Origin: Tubiluchus corallicola
Lineage: Eukaryota > Priapulida > Priapulimorpha > Priapulimorphida > Tubiluchidae
Direction: 5' to 3'
DNA length: 64,000 bases
NCBI GenBank assembly: GCA_030141605.1
Contig: JAQGDQ010000335.1
Coordinates: 62,001 to 126,000, forward strand
This document shows, in pieces, positions 29,894-39,076 of the stretch. The position numbers and the translations under genes were made by a program. The notes beneath the pieces are model-generated. The model ran no database searches, had not been told where the DNA came from, and was given only the letters and a program-made list of their open reading frames with translations. The first letter of the stretch is position 1. The number at the start of each line of letters is the position of its first letter.

Positions 29894-32800
29894 GTCACTG
29901 TCTTCACTCAAGTGAAGAAGTATAATTCCACAAAACATTTTGCTTATGTGATATAGCAACAATGGCTTTCATTACCTGTACGGCACCTTGTTTATCTTTA
30001 ATGCCAGGCTTAGCCTTGATGATGAGACTCTCAAACTGTCGTGTAGCATCCTCCAACATTGGCAGTTGTGACGGAATGATCTGATCGGCTATTGTGTTAT
30101 AAAAGTGTGCCACCTGCAGCCAAACATTAAAATCAGTTTTGTGTGTGTGTTAGTCACCGTTGCTAAAATGGGCGAAGTTTCATAGCTAAAATATAACAAA
30201 CTTCACTTAACATTTCTGTTGATTTAAAAAACTTATAACTAAACATTATCATTTATGGGAATGACATAATCAAAATGACTCTCGAGAAATTTACCAAGTC
30301 ATGCAATATGCATTGCCCCAAAAAGATTAATGACATACTGTACCCGTTTTAGAAAGCAGACTTTCTTTAGAAAACTTAAAGAAACAAGATCTATGGCAAA
30401 TTCGTGCCCCATGCCAGGGATATTGGCAATTTTAAGCCCGGTAAGTGACCCACCCAGTAACTACACTCCCTAACGCTATAAACAAATAAAACACTAGGTT
30501 CAGACGATTGTGATTTACTTGAAAGGGATAGTGACTTGACAAATACGAAATCTATCACTTACCTGGTGAAGTATAATTGCATGCCTGTGAAATTTCTGTG
30601 CTGTATCTGACATGGTTCTAATTTTTGAGGGGATGCTGTATCCCACTCCAGCCAGCTGCCGCACTTCACGTTGTAGGGTAACCAGTCTGTCGCTGTAGTT
30701 CACTTTCAGTTCCCCATTGCTATCAAACTCCATCAGGCAACCAGATATTTCAAGGCTATGCAAAACAAATTAGACAGAATAATAAGAAATGTATTTTTGT
30801 ACAAGAAAAAATGCAAAAATCTTATACAGCATTCAATGTTACTCTAATTATGCATAAATAAATATAATATAGCTTCATTCAATCAATATTAAATGTAAAA
30901 TTCTATAATATTAGATAACACACCCGCCATCACCAAATCACACAAACAAACCATTCATCGGACATTAACATCAAACATAACAGAACAAAAATGTATTTAC
31001 CCTAATTCTCGACTGTCTATCATTGATATAACATCCTGCATCCAGTTTTCAAACAAATTGGCCCTGTAAGCACTAAAGTCATGAATTAGTTCTTCTGCTA
31101 GACTGTGCAAATTGCCAAAACCAGGTAGGTCCCCCAGAAGAGCTTTTGCAGTATTATCAATGTCCTTGACCTGTGAAAGAAAACAAAATGATATCCACTT
31201 TAGCAGATAATGAAATTCATTAATTAGGAATCACGGCATAAATAGGTAACATAACCAGTCAAAGAATTTCAGAGAAATTTTGATAGCAGGACACACCCTT
31301 CAAAACGTTTTTAGAGTACATGTACAAAGTTATACATATTTTCAATATGTAAATATCATAAAAGTCAAACATAATGACATGGCCTACAGAAAAAAATGAA
31401 AAGTCAGAATGTTTTTATACATATATTTTTTAATGTAGTGAATATATCTGAAATGCAATGAAAAAAATTCCAAAATTTTCTGCATAAAAAAATTGTATTG
31501 CTTAACAGTGGCTGCTCAAAATTCTCAGCAATAGTTTGAAATGAACACTATTCAATTATTTCAGCACTGCCATTAGGATAAGTTTCTAGTAAACTGAAAA
31601 AGACAATGTGATCTTCCAGAAAACCTGCATGTATTACAGAACAATTTGTTCGAAAAATATAATCTTTGCAATTACATAAACATATTTCATTTACTGCATT
31701 TGTGAGTGTAACTTCAATTCTCAAAGCTCAAAATGTTTTTTCCTAAAAAAGAAGGTCTTATAGACAGAAGGAGAAAATGCAATAAGTATTTTTTTACATT
31801 TGCAAGCCATCTACCTTAGCTTCTAGCTGTCGAGCCCACATGACATTTCTGACAACCTCTGGCACGTTTGCAGCATGATCTGCACCACGTCCTGAAGGTC
31901 CGGATCTCTGTTCAAAATCAGCTTTCATTGTTCGTAAAAACTCGTGGAGTTGTCCCAGCAAAGTTGACCTACTCACAGAAAATGCATATGATATCAATAA
32001 CGAGTTTAAAAAATTAACTCACATTAATGTAAAAGTATTTCACAATACACAAACACAAGAAATACTGTTACTTTAATGCCATTTTCTCATTATCCATGCA
32101 GTTGAATTTAACGTACCTTAAGAAGTGTGAATTTAATACACAAATGTAAAGAATTCGCTATGGCTAGAAATTTACCTTTGTCAAAAATAACAAAAAATGT
32201 TTTTCAATGAGAAATCTGCACAATTTTTGTTTTAATGGTCAGAGAAGCTGCCAGAAATTTACTACTGCTGTGGTTACTGTTATTAAACTTGTTATCGTAG
32301 TAGAAGCATAACACAACAAAGATTTCTGGGCGAAGATAAATTAAAAGGAAAATTGAATAAGATGCAATTAACCACTAATAAAAATATTTATAAAAAAGAA
32401 CCTTGTGCCAATCTTTATGTTACAGATATTAATTATGTTAATTATCTTAGTTAGAACAACTTGTAAATGTTTCATATTTTTATTATTATACCTGATAATA
32501 ATTGCTATTTTTAAATGTTTGTGAACCTAATGCTATCAAAAATTGTTTGTATGTATGCTTGCAAAAAATAAAAAAAACTAAAGTCACATGTTTCCATTAA
32601 GAAATTACAATATTAGCTGAATATAATAATTATAAAGTTATTTACTAAAAATATTACCTTTCTGAAGACAATTCTTTCTGGATGCTGGGTCGAGCAACCA
32701 ATTTCTCATACCTCTGAAATTCTCTCAGTAACTGAAAATATGTACAAAATGTAATACAGCCAAGCCCTGATGGACATTGCTGATTAAACTAATAAAATCC

Positions 32801-35800
32801 TCTCAGCTCACATTATTTTCCTAAAAGTTTTGAAAAGAAAAGCTATCATACCTGCAACTGGCTAGCATCAACACTGCGCAAATGTGAACGCAATTTGGAT
32901 GCAAACTTTTCTTCGGCCTTTTGTAAACTCTTGTAATAACTTGACAGTGCTGCCTGCCACAATGGTTCAGTATATCGGTTATACTGCAAGGGATTTAATC
33001 CTGAAATTCCAACAAATATAATTTTTACAGAAGTATCATATAGTGTTGAAAAAGTGGGCGTATGCTAAAATGTTCATATTTACAGTAAGTCACTCACTTA
33101 ACAATTGTCATGCAGTCCAGCAAATCTGTTAAATAAAATGTTAAATTAGCTCAGACTTCATAAGTGTGAAGTCATACTTCCTAACTTAGACTTGAAAAAG
33201 TATTACTTGGTTCTTACTAAATATGTACAAATGCATGGCAATACATTCCAACAACATCTCAATAAAATTTGACAAGGCTATAACCATAGATTTTCACTGG
33301 TTATGTAATGCTGTCTCATGGGAGCATTATGATGTAGCTAGAGCTTGTGGGGCCCTATATCAGTGGCACTTGAGTTTGGAGACCCCTCAATGAACAATAC
33401 AATATAGCTACAAACTTGCAATTCTGGATTTTAGATTTGTAAACTACATAAGCATTACAAAGATATTTAAATTAGTAATTATCATCTTTGCAACTTTTGG
33501 CAAGAAGTGCTGTGATTGCCGTTCTCGTGGAAAATTAAATTGTCAGATGTTTTGCCATTCTACTGCCCTGACAGAATCAACTTTTTCAGTGCACTTGATC
33601 AAAGTGCCGATTCGTAGGACCCCCCCCCCCACACACACACACACACACACACACAACTAATGGTAAGTTAAATATTTTCTATTTATCAAACTGTTTTTTT
33701 CATAAAATTTTAATTGGTGTGATTTAATAAATGACCATAAAAGATCTAACACTGGGACACTAATCTTTCTTTCTTAGCAGAAACATAGTAATAAACATAT
33801 TACCAGAAAATGGCTGCAGTGCCTCGGACAGACGCACCTCCTGTTGCTCGTTTGGGCTCAATAATTGTTTCAGCTCATGGTGACCACTACAAACTTGTGT
33901 CATCTGAATAATAGTGAGGGTTTATATGTTTGCTTAATATTATTCATTGTTCCGTTCTATTAACAATACACTTTTGAAAAATGTAAAATAAAGGTATTGT
34001 GTTTTTAATTATTTTTAATAGCACATTCTCACTAATTAAATTTGTGAAATATAGTGAAATACAAATTTACAACAAATTCACATAAAAGATACACAACAAT
34101 AGAAATCACACAGCAATAAACAATATGGGAAACCTCATGAAGTTAAATATATTTTTACTTACAGATACCAAAATACAGCTTATAAAATCAAATATACCTC
34201 ATCTAAACGCAACTTCAGTTGAGAAATATTTTCTGGAACAAGGACTCCTCTATTCCATGATCGCAGTGAATAGCCCTTCCAGTATTGTTCTGTAAGAGTG
34301 TGGCAGGTTTTCTCCCATTGCAAACAGATCCCTAAGGAAGCTCGCAATGATGGCTTGACTTCATGATAAACTCCGTTAAATACACCCTTTTTAATTCCTC
34401 CAAGTTTACGCTGAATATAACGAATCAAGCACCCTCCTAAAAAACAAATGGCTATCATTAACTTTGAGCCAAAATGATAAGTATGTCAGCTTAATAAAGT
34501 TGTAAACTATTGGAATATTCTACTGTTAGACTTGTTCAAATATACAAAAATTTACATAGTTTGTTTAAGGTAACTCTAAAAAGGAGACTGAAGCATAAAA
34601 ACCAGTATGACCCACACAGATTTTTGCAGCAGGTAGATTTCAGGAGTTGTATTTAAACAAATAAATATTTTGCTTATGATGAAACTGTGCAAATTAAGAA
34701 AATACTGAACGTTAACAACAGTTATGAAATTTTATTAGTGACATTGTGATGCATCGATGAAGTTCATTTGGTATTATAATGTTTCTTAATGACTATGCAT
34801 ACTGGGAAGGTACATAATAGTTTTTTTGTTTGTTTTGTATACATATTTACAATCTATTAATGCTATTATAGTTTTATAGTCAAAACTAGTTATAGTCAAA
34901 CTATTATCAGATTATAAAAACACTGCAAAGTATTCATTATGTTGGTCACCTATAATATTAATGAGATGAACTATGCGCTGTTCTGGGTAATATGGTTTCT
35001 CTTCTTGCCATTTCCATAGTTCATCCAGTGCATCCTGAGTGTTTTCAAGAATCTCACTAACTTCATTGAAATCCACCTAATAAGCATCCACAGTTCCAAA
35101 TGTGAAAATGAAGTTTTTGGTACAAAAAAATTGGAGAGCTTATCTGACTTGAGTTAATATTCTTTTCTATCTTTCAACGAAGCCAGTTTCTTCATTTTTA
35201 ATAAACACATTATCAATGTGCAAATCTTGCTTATGATAATCCTTTACTAAAAGAATGACAGATAGGTACCTATAATTATTTATTGTCATTTCAGGAGTGT
35301 CAAGAAACAATGCTTGCAATTTTCTAATAAAAAATACGTGTTAAAAAGCATTAAAATTTACTAGATCAAGAATGAATACATACATATTTTATATTTAGTG
35401 GAAAAGAAGAAAAATTTAGTTGTAAACTTAATATTTTTTGCCAAAATATAGTGTTTCAAATTGTATTTCCATAACAATGAAAAGGCAGTTTCCCAAAGTT
35501 TTCTGTCTAAATGAATAATCTCAGTCTTTGATATTGTCGTGATCTACGTAACTTAAAAAATTGTTCTATGTGCTTTCCTCAATTTCGGTCACTTTGCGAA
35601 GCCTAGGTCAAAATTGGCCAATAACTGAATCAATCTCGTTTTCCGGAAATTTATCCCATTGTTGAAGCAAAACTTTTCCCAGTTTAGGAACATCATTAAT
35701 TTTTCATGCACAGTACACTCGCTGAGATAAGTTTCGCCATGCTAAAATCTAGAAAATTTAAATCAGAGGTGTTTTCAAAGTTGTGTTCATATAAAAAAAC

Positions 35801-38800
35801 GTGCTTCAATTAAAGCAGTAAATTTTACAAAAATTTAATTTTATTTGTTTATGGAAATACAGTTTTAAGCATCACATTTATAAAATATTCAGTTAAAGTA
35901 AAACATAAAACTTACAACTAAATTTTTTCTAGTGTATAAAATATGTACTTTCATTGTCATTCTGCTAAGATTGTATGCTTTTTAACTTGTAATTTTTGTT
36001 TTATTAAATAATTTGTATGTAAAGTCTTTTTTGATGACCCTGTATTTTATTTGAAATTTTCAAGTAGCAATTACGCAAAAAAAAACAGAAAACATAATTT
36101 TTGAGAAAAAATTCTGCTATCTGAGCACTAAATGAAGACAAATAAGTTTAAAATTATGCTGAAAAGTACCGATAATGTATCCAGCCGAGCAAAATCCTTT
36201 ATAATCGTCTGTAGGATATCTGCAAATGCTCGCGCTCTTTCACGATTTGCTGAGCTTGAGCTACCGTTAGCAACTTCGGCCCAATATTCGAACTCATCTT
36301 GAGGGACAAGAATACCTAGAATGGAAGCACAATTAGTAATAACAATGAATTGTTAAAACAATTTGTGATCAGCGGAAGATATTTTATTGAGTTCCTAGTG
36401 AGAAGTCTAAAAGATTTGTTGGGGTAACTTACAGAAACTTATGACAAATGTTAATACCAATGATATTGTCATGACATTGTGAACTACTTTTTCATTTCAT
36501 TTTATAGTACATTTTGCACCATAGAATATAAAATATTAAATAAATACAAAATGATTAATAGTTATTGGTTTTTATTGCAAATTCTGCTCTAATCCATTCA
36601 TATGAAGATAGTACAGTATAACACCATTATAGTGAAAACACAGTCATTGCATACAAACCGGTAATGCAAACTCAGGAAAAAGAACAAACTTCCATTATTA
36701 ACTTAACTAGCATAATAGCTTTGAATACAACATACACGGTTATTGAGTATCACAGACTTTTTGTAGGGTCCAACTGCTTGCATTACTAAATATTTATAAG
36801 TTTTTATTTCGTACATTTTGCCAGTTATTTTAAGTTAATTTACAGTTAAATTTAATCTGTTGTTCTCTGTACTGAAAAATGTGTTGGGCAAAAGCATGTG
36901 GAGTTGTTAACATGCTGTGTCCAAAGATCGTTTTGTCTACTACTGTGTAACAACAATAAGTCACTCAGTGACTTGGTAGTAGCTGTTTTATGTGTGTACA
37001 CTTGGCAGTATACTTCTGAGATGTTCATGAAGTGAGTAATGATACTGTAGTTATTTTGCTGCACACACTTTTTATACAAGGAAGAAATTTTGTGCAAACA
37101 AAATCGAGTGACTTTTTTAACCTAACTGAATTTATTGGATATATCGCACCAATTTACAACTGAAAGTGTATCACGGATTACCTGTAACACAAAATTAAGA
37201 AATATTTATTAATTTTTAGTTTATTGAAGTCAAATAAAAAACATGTTCCATAGAATGTGAATGTACCGCAAAAGTGCAAAGTAGTTTATACTTGAGAGCA
37301 TCTTCTAAAACTGTACATCCTCTATTAAGCCACTCATTGTACACTATTTATAAATTTACTATGAAAACATGCTTGTCCATCTAGTAGTCGTACACACGTA
37401 TATGATTAACCGCATATGCTTATACAGCACTTCAGTTTAGAATACTGTTTTCTAGGTATCTAGCAAGTTAGCTATAAGGATCTTATACTATAGTTTGTTT
37501 AATTCTAAATGTTAACTGTCCACCATGATCATCCATATGGCATTTTTCAAAGTTATAATTATTAAATTTTCATTTTTTATGGGAAACAGAGTAAGAGGTG
37601 CCACTCAATAAAACAAATTAGCAGCAGAGCAATTAAAAATTAATGTATAAATTAGTGACCAGGAAGCTCTAAGACTTAAATTATACAACCAGTGATACCA
37701 CACATTTAAAAAACAAACAAAAATCTCAACGTATATTTTAGCTATTTTACCAGCAACTTCTTTTTCACTGCCATGGCTGCCCTGTTTGTCCTTGCCTACG
37801 GGTGCATGCTTACGAATAATTGTACCCAATCCGGCCTCTAACTCAGACAGTAAGCTTTGAAGGTTACTAGTACTGCTGTCTGATGTAAGTAAAGGCCCAT
37901 AAACCTGCAAAAGTAGGTAAATGATGCCCATCTATTTAGTTAGAATACCAACTTTCCACTTTCCTGTGCAGTTAACTGGCTTCCTTAAGAACATCTACCA
38001 GTAGAAGAAATCCAGGTTCATGAGGTCCAAGTCACTTAACCAACTTTATTATCAGAAGATTACATGCGAATAACTCAAAAGTATTTTAAAAGTGACATGT
38101 AGAAAAACATTGTCATTAAAATCCTCCTCACAACAGTTACTGATAAAACTGTTTGCAATGGTTGAAAAATCCCACAGCCTATTTACACTCAGACTATTTC
38201 TGCACCTTCGAATGTGAAAAGAATGGCTAATTAATCAATAAACAAAAATGTTTTGTATCAAATCCCGGCTGAAAGAAGCATTTGTTTAAATCAAGTATAA
38301 AATAAGTCAGATGAGAACTTAAAAGCCCATAAAAAATGTGACTCTCATATATTCACATTAAAAATCAACGTGCAATGTAAATGGACATATCTATAATGTA
38401 ATGCCTTCATAATACAAACAATTGCACATTAATTCCTTATTAGCTTGTAATATGTAAATCGCAGCAAAATACAGAAAGTTTTTTGCCTGTTAAACAAACT
38501 AACACATACCTTTTGTATTGTATGGTAAAGAGTCTGCGTGGGCGAATCAAGAACTGATGAAATAAAAACTAATTCGTGAAGATTGTCTGGTGTCACTGCC
38601 TCAGGGCGCAATTTTAAAAACAGGAGTGCTCGTTCTTTCTTATCAGTTAGTTGAAGCTGTGGAATGAAAAAGGAAACTCATAATCCAAATGTGCATAATA
38701 ATTGAATGTGTAAAAATACCTGACTCTGACCACAATATGAGATATTAGCCATATTAAGAACTATAAAACATTATAAACAATAAATACACTACAGCAGTGT

Positions 38801-39076
38801 TAGTGAATACACTAATAAAATATTGTGCTAAAATCTAGCTTAACTTTTCATTCATTTGAACTGACAAATTAGCAGAATTCTTAGCCTCACCTCATTTGAC
38901 AAAATAACATCATTCTGATTTTGGCAAGCAATAAGTAATGGAAAATTCCCATCATCCAGGAAACTGTTGAGTTCTTTGGAACCTTGTAAGCTTTGCAGGT
39001 TAACACCATTGTTGCCAAAATAATTAACAACAGAATTCAATACAAATGTTTTTCGTTCATCAGACATGTTGAACAT
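124..39076 (-). CDS. DYNC2H1: Cytoplasmic dynein-2 heavy chain, 5' two thirds of the gene (54 coding exons; 3' end beyond left edge)
   Basis: Motor subunit of dynein-2, which carries intraflagellar transport trains from the ciliary tip to the base. I placed 54 exons by matching each translated block to the known DYNC2H1 protein and requiring AG/GT borders. Their lengths sum to 8,802 nt, exactly 2,934 codons, and every junction keeps frame. Order: tail, linker, AAA1 (Walker A GPAGTGKT near residue 1676; Walker B CFDEF near 1726), AAA2 (GPSGSGKST near 1966), AAA3 (GPEGSGKG near 2278), AAA4 (GRSGVGRR near 2643), start of the stalk. The family is about 4,300 residues long, so roughly one third is missing to the left. 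Stretches such as [35 protein letters not shown] and [20 protein letters not shown] separate it from axonemal dyneins and dynein-1. The exon coordinates are listed in the domain-block entries. The identity is secure; individual borders may be off by a few bases where alternative AG or GT sites exist. Confidence 0.96.
1182..4091 (-). other. DYNC2H1: DYNC2H1 exons 50-53: AAA4
   Basis: Exons: 3859-4091, 2554-2776, 1764-1906, 1182-1427 (residues about 2607-2888). The P-loop-like stretch is GRSGVGRRT, with Arg at the usual lysine; this is also the DYNC2H1 state in other animals. Further matches are [33 protein letters not shown] and LQIHESC. The intron 2777-3858 contains a probable SINE, and the intron 4092-5773 contains a TA-flanked element. 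Confidence 0.93.
3390..3640 (+). mobile_element. Probable tRNA-derived SINE
   Basis: Inside a DYNC2H1 intron. TGGTTTAGTGG at 3409-3419 fits the RNA polymerase III A box of a tRNA. About 34 bases later GAGTTCAGCAA (3443-3453) is a degenerate B box. The spacing is that of a tRNA promoter, but the sequence does not fold into an intact tRNA by eye, so a SINE head is more likely than a tRNA gene. The borders are guesses; I saw no second copy in this window. Confidence 0.4.
4369..5234. mobile_element. Non-autonomous DNA transposon, TA target site (copy 1)
   Basis: Flanked by TA on both sides (4367-4368, 5235-5236). The left end begins CAGTAGGCACCGCTTAATAG. The right end, read in reverse, begins TAGTAGGCACCGTTTATTAG, 23 of the first 26 bases being shared. 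Subterminal regions repeat a GAGTCAATTAACCG-like word. No transposase reading frame is present. It is a full-length relative of the element at 10879-11850. The TA duplication and CAGT-type ends suggest the Tc1/mariner-pogo group, which is inference. It sits in the intron between DYNC2H1 exons 49 and 50. Confidence 0.8.
4563..4584. repeat. (AT)n microsatellite
   Basis: Uninterrupted TA dinucleotides, inside the TA-flanked element copy 1. Confidence 0.9.
5774..9636 (-). other. DYNC2H1: DYNC2H1 exons 42-49: AAA3 region
   Basis: Exons: 9481-9636, 9057-9155, 8620-8780, 7885-8131, 7483-7634, 7221-7365, 6365-6635, 5774-5923 (residues about 2147-2607). The P-loop reads GPEGSGKG, with Gly after the lysine instead of Ser/Thr; the human protein also has GKG there. 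Conserved stretches are [65 protein letters not shown] and YVTWGARA. Confidence 0.94.
10540..13683 (-). other. DYNC2H1: DYNC2H1 exons 37-41: AAA2
   Basis: Exons: 13469-13683, 13075-13251, 12566-12653, 12081-12288, 10540-10669 (residues about 1874-2146). AAA2 binds nucleotide without being the main hydrolysis site in dyneins (family knowledge). The P-loop is [14 protein letters not shown]. The Walker B region reads [20 protein letters not shown], followed by [20 protein letters not shown]. The 1.4 kb intron between the last two exons carries one of two related TA-flanked elements (10879-11850). Confidence 0.95.
10879..11850. mobile_element. Non-autonomous DNA transposon, TA target site (copy 2)
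   Basis: Flanked by TA at 10877-10878 and 11851-11852. The left end begins CAGTAGGTGCCGCTTAATAG and the reversed right end begins CAGTAGGCACCACTTAATAG. It aligns with the element at 4369-5234 along its length: the shared words TTTGACCC, GTTTAGCTTCCAGAA, AAACGTACCTGCTTACAAAC and CGTTTTTGAGTCA occur in the same order. No transposase is encoded. It lies in the intron between DYNC2H1 exons 40 and 41. Divergence between the copies shows the insertions are not recent or came from different source copies. Confidence 0.8.
13779..13795. repeat. (AT)n microsatellite
   Basis: Short run of AT dinucleotides in a DYNC2H1 intron. Confidence 0.8.
13869..16415 (-). other. DYNC2H1: DYNC2H1 exons 32-36: AAA1, the main ATPase site
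   Basis: Exons: 16276-16415, 15765-15883, 15173-15355, 14489-14712, 13869-13969 (residues about 1618-1874). AAA1 is the principal ATP-hydrolysing module of dynein. Walker [16 protein letters not shown] lies in the second exon of the block and Walker [12 protein letters not shown] in the third. The sensor region ITMNPAGKGY appears here as [20 protein letters not shown]. All catalytic signatures are present, so the motor should be active. The last donor is GTGCTT, weaker than its neighbours, but the frame and homology support it. Confidence 0.95.
16561..16595. repeat. 18-bp tandem duplication
   Basis: Two successive copies of TACTATTCTTTTAACT with a two-base linker, in a DYNC2H1 intron. Confidence 0.7.
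18071..18223. repeat. (AAT)n trinucleotide repeat
   Basis: About 150 bases of AAT/TAA units with a few interruptions near 18125-18140. It lies in the intron between DYNC2H1 exons 29 and 30. A plus-strand reading frame through it is almost all isoleucine and is not a gene. Confidence 0.95.
21470..21905. repeat. Degenerate ACC-rich minisatellite
   Basis: Roughly 430 bases built from diverged units of about 27-30 bp around ACCACCAACACCAACATCAG followed by CATTAAA. It fills much of the intron between DYNC2H1 exons 24 and 25. The reverse strand reads as Gly/Val/Asn-rich repeats, an artefact of the unit. Confidence 0.85.
22333..22376. repeat. 22-bp perfect tandem duplication
   Basis: The 22-base word beginning AAATGCTTTCATCTTGTAGC occurs twice back to back (22333-22354, 22355-22376), in a DYNC2H1 intron. 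Confidence 0.9.
23733..31968 (-). other. DYNC2H1: DYNC2H1 exons 10-23: rest of the tail
   Basis: Exons: 31815-31968, 31001-31170, 30563-30755, 29976-30113, 29436-29555, 29001-29099, 28668-28807, 27886-28035, 27525-27606, 27187-27314, 25602-25845, 25355-25504, 24636-24838, 23733-23888 (residues about 442-1149). Matching stretches include [49 protein letters not shown] and [18 protein letters not shown]. Introns are mostly 200-900 bp. The largest, 25846-27186, is AT-rich and shows no gene or clear repeat. The split codons at each border reconstitute the expected residues, which supports these junctions. Confidence 0.92.
29864..29893. repeat. (CA)n microsatellite with CA-rich flank
   Basis: Pure CA run preceded by an imperfect CA-rich stretch from about 29815, in the intron between DYNC2H1 exons 13 and 14. 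Confidence 0.9.
33619..33656. repeat. Poly-C plus (AC)n
   Basis: Eleven C followed by AC dinucleotides, in the intron between DYNC2H1 exons 7 and 8. Confidence 0.9.
35571..35745 (-). pseudogene. Tc1/mariner-type transposase relic (C-terminal fragment)
   Basis: One minus-strand frame reads [11 protein letters not shown], stop, [19 protein letters not shown], then [12 protein letters not shown], stop, [11 protein letters not shown]. This follows the usual C-terminal pattern of Tc1-family transposases (an LW..L..RV block, a helix with a W, IP/FP..I..LI, then a PRR-like block). Two in-frame stops and no recognisable N-terminal part or inverted repeats show it is dead. It lies in the intron between DYNC2H1 exons 4 and 5, same strand as the host gene. 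Confidence 0.65.

Larger units (their letters stand above)
32658..39076 (-). other. DYNC2H1: DYNC2H1 exons 1-9: N-terminal tail, first part
   Basis: Exons in transcript order: 38891-39076, 38510-38656, 37751-37904, 36170-36315, 34950-35076, 34198-34436, 33804-33903, 32852-33000, 32658-32731 (residues 1 to about 441). This is the dimerising and intermediate-chain-binding tail. Recognisable stretches are NSFLDDG and [10 protein letters not shown]. The first ATG is at 39076 in a weak context. A second in-frame ATG at 39067 has A at -3 and gives a protein starting MSDERKTF, closer to other animals. A pyrimidine-rich AG at 39113-39114 could be the acceptor of a spliced 5'UTR exon. The intron after exon 3 (36316-37750) shows no gene. 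The intron after exon 4 contains a Tc1 relic. Confidence 0.9.

Noticed and set aside
33290-33620. Possible hAT fragment with GGGGCCC word
   Set aside because: No target duplication or paired ends could be found.
36610-36800. Left end of another pogo-like element (CAGTATAACACC...)
   Set aside because: The start resembles such ends, but no inverted partner end was found downstream.
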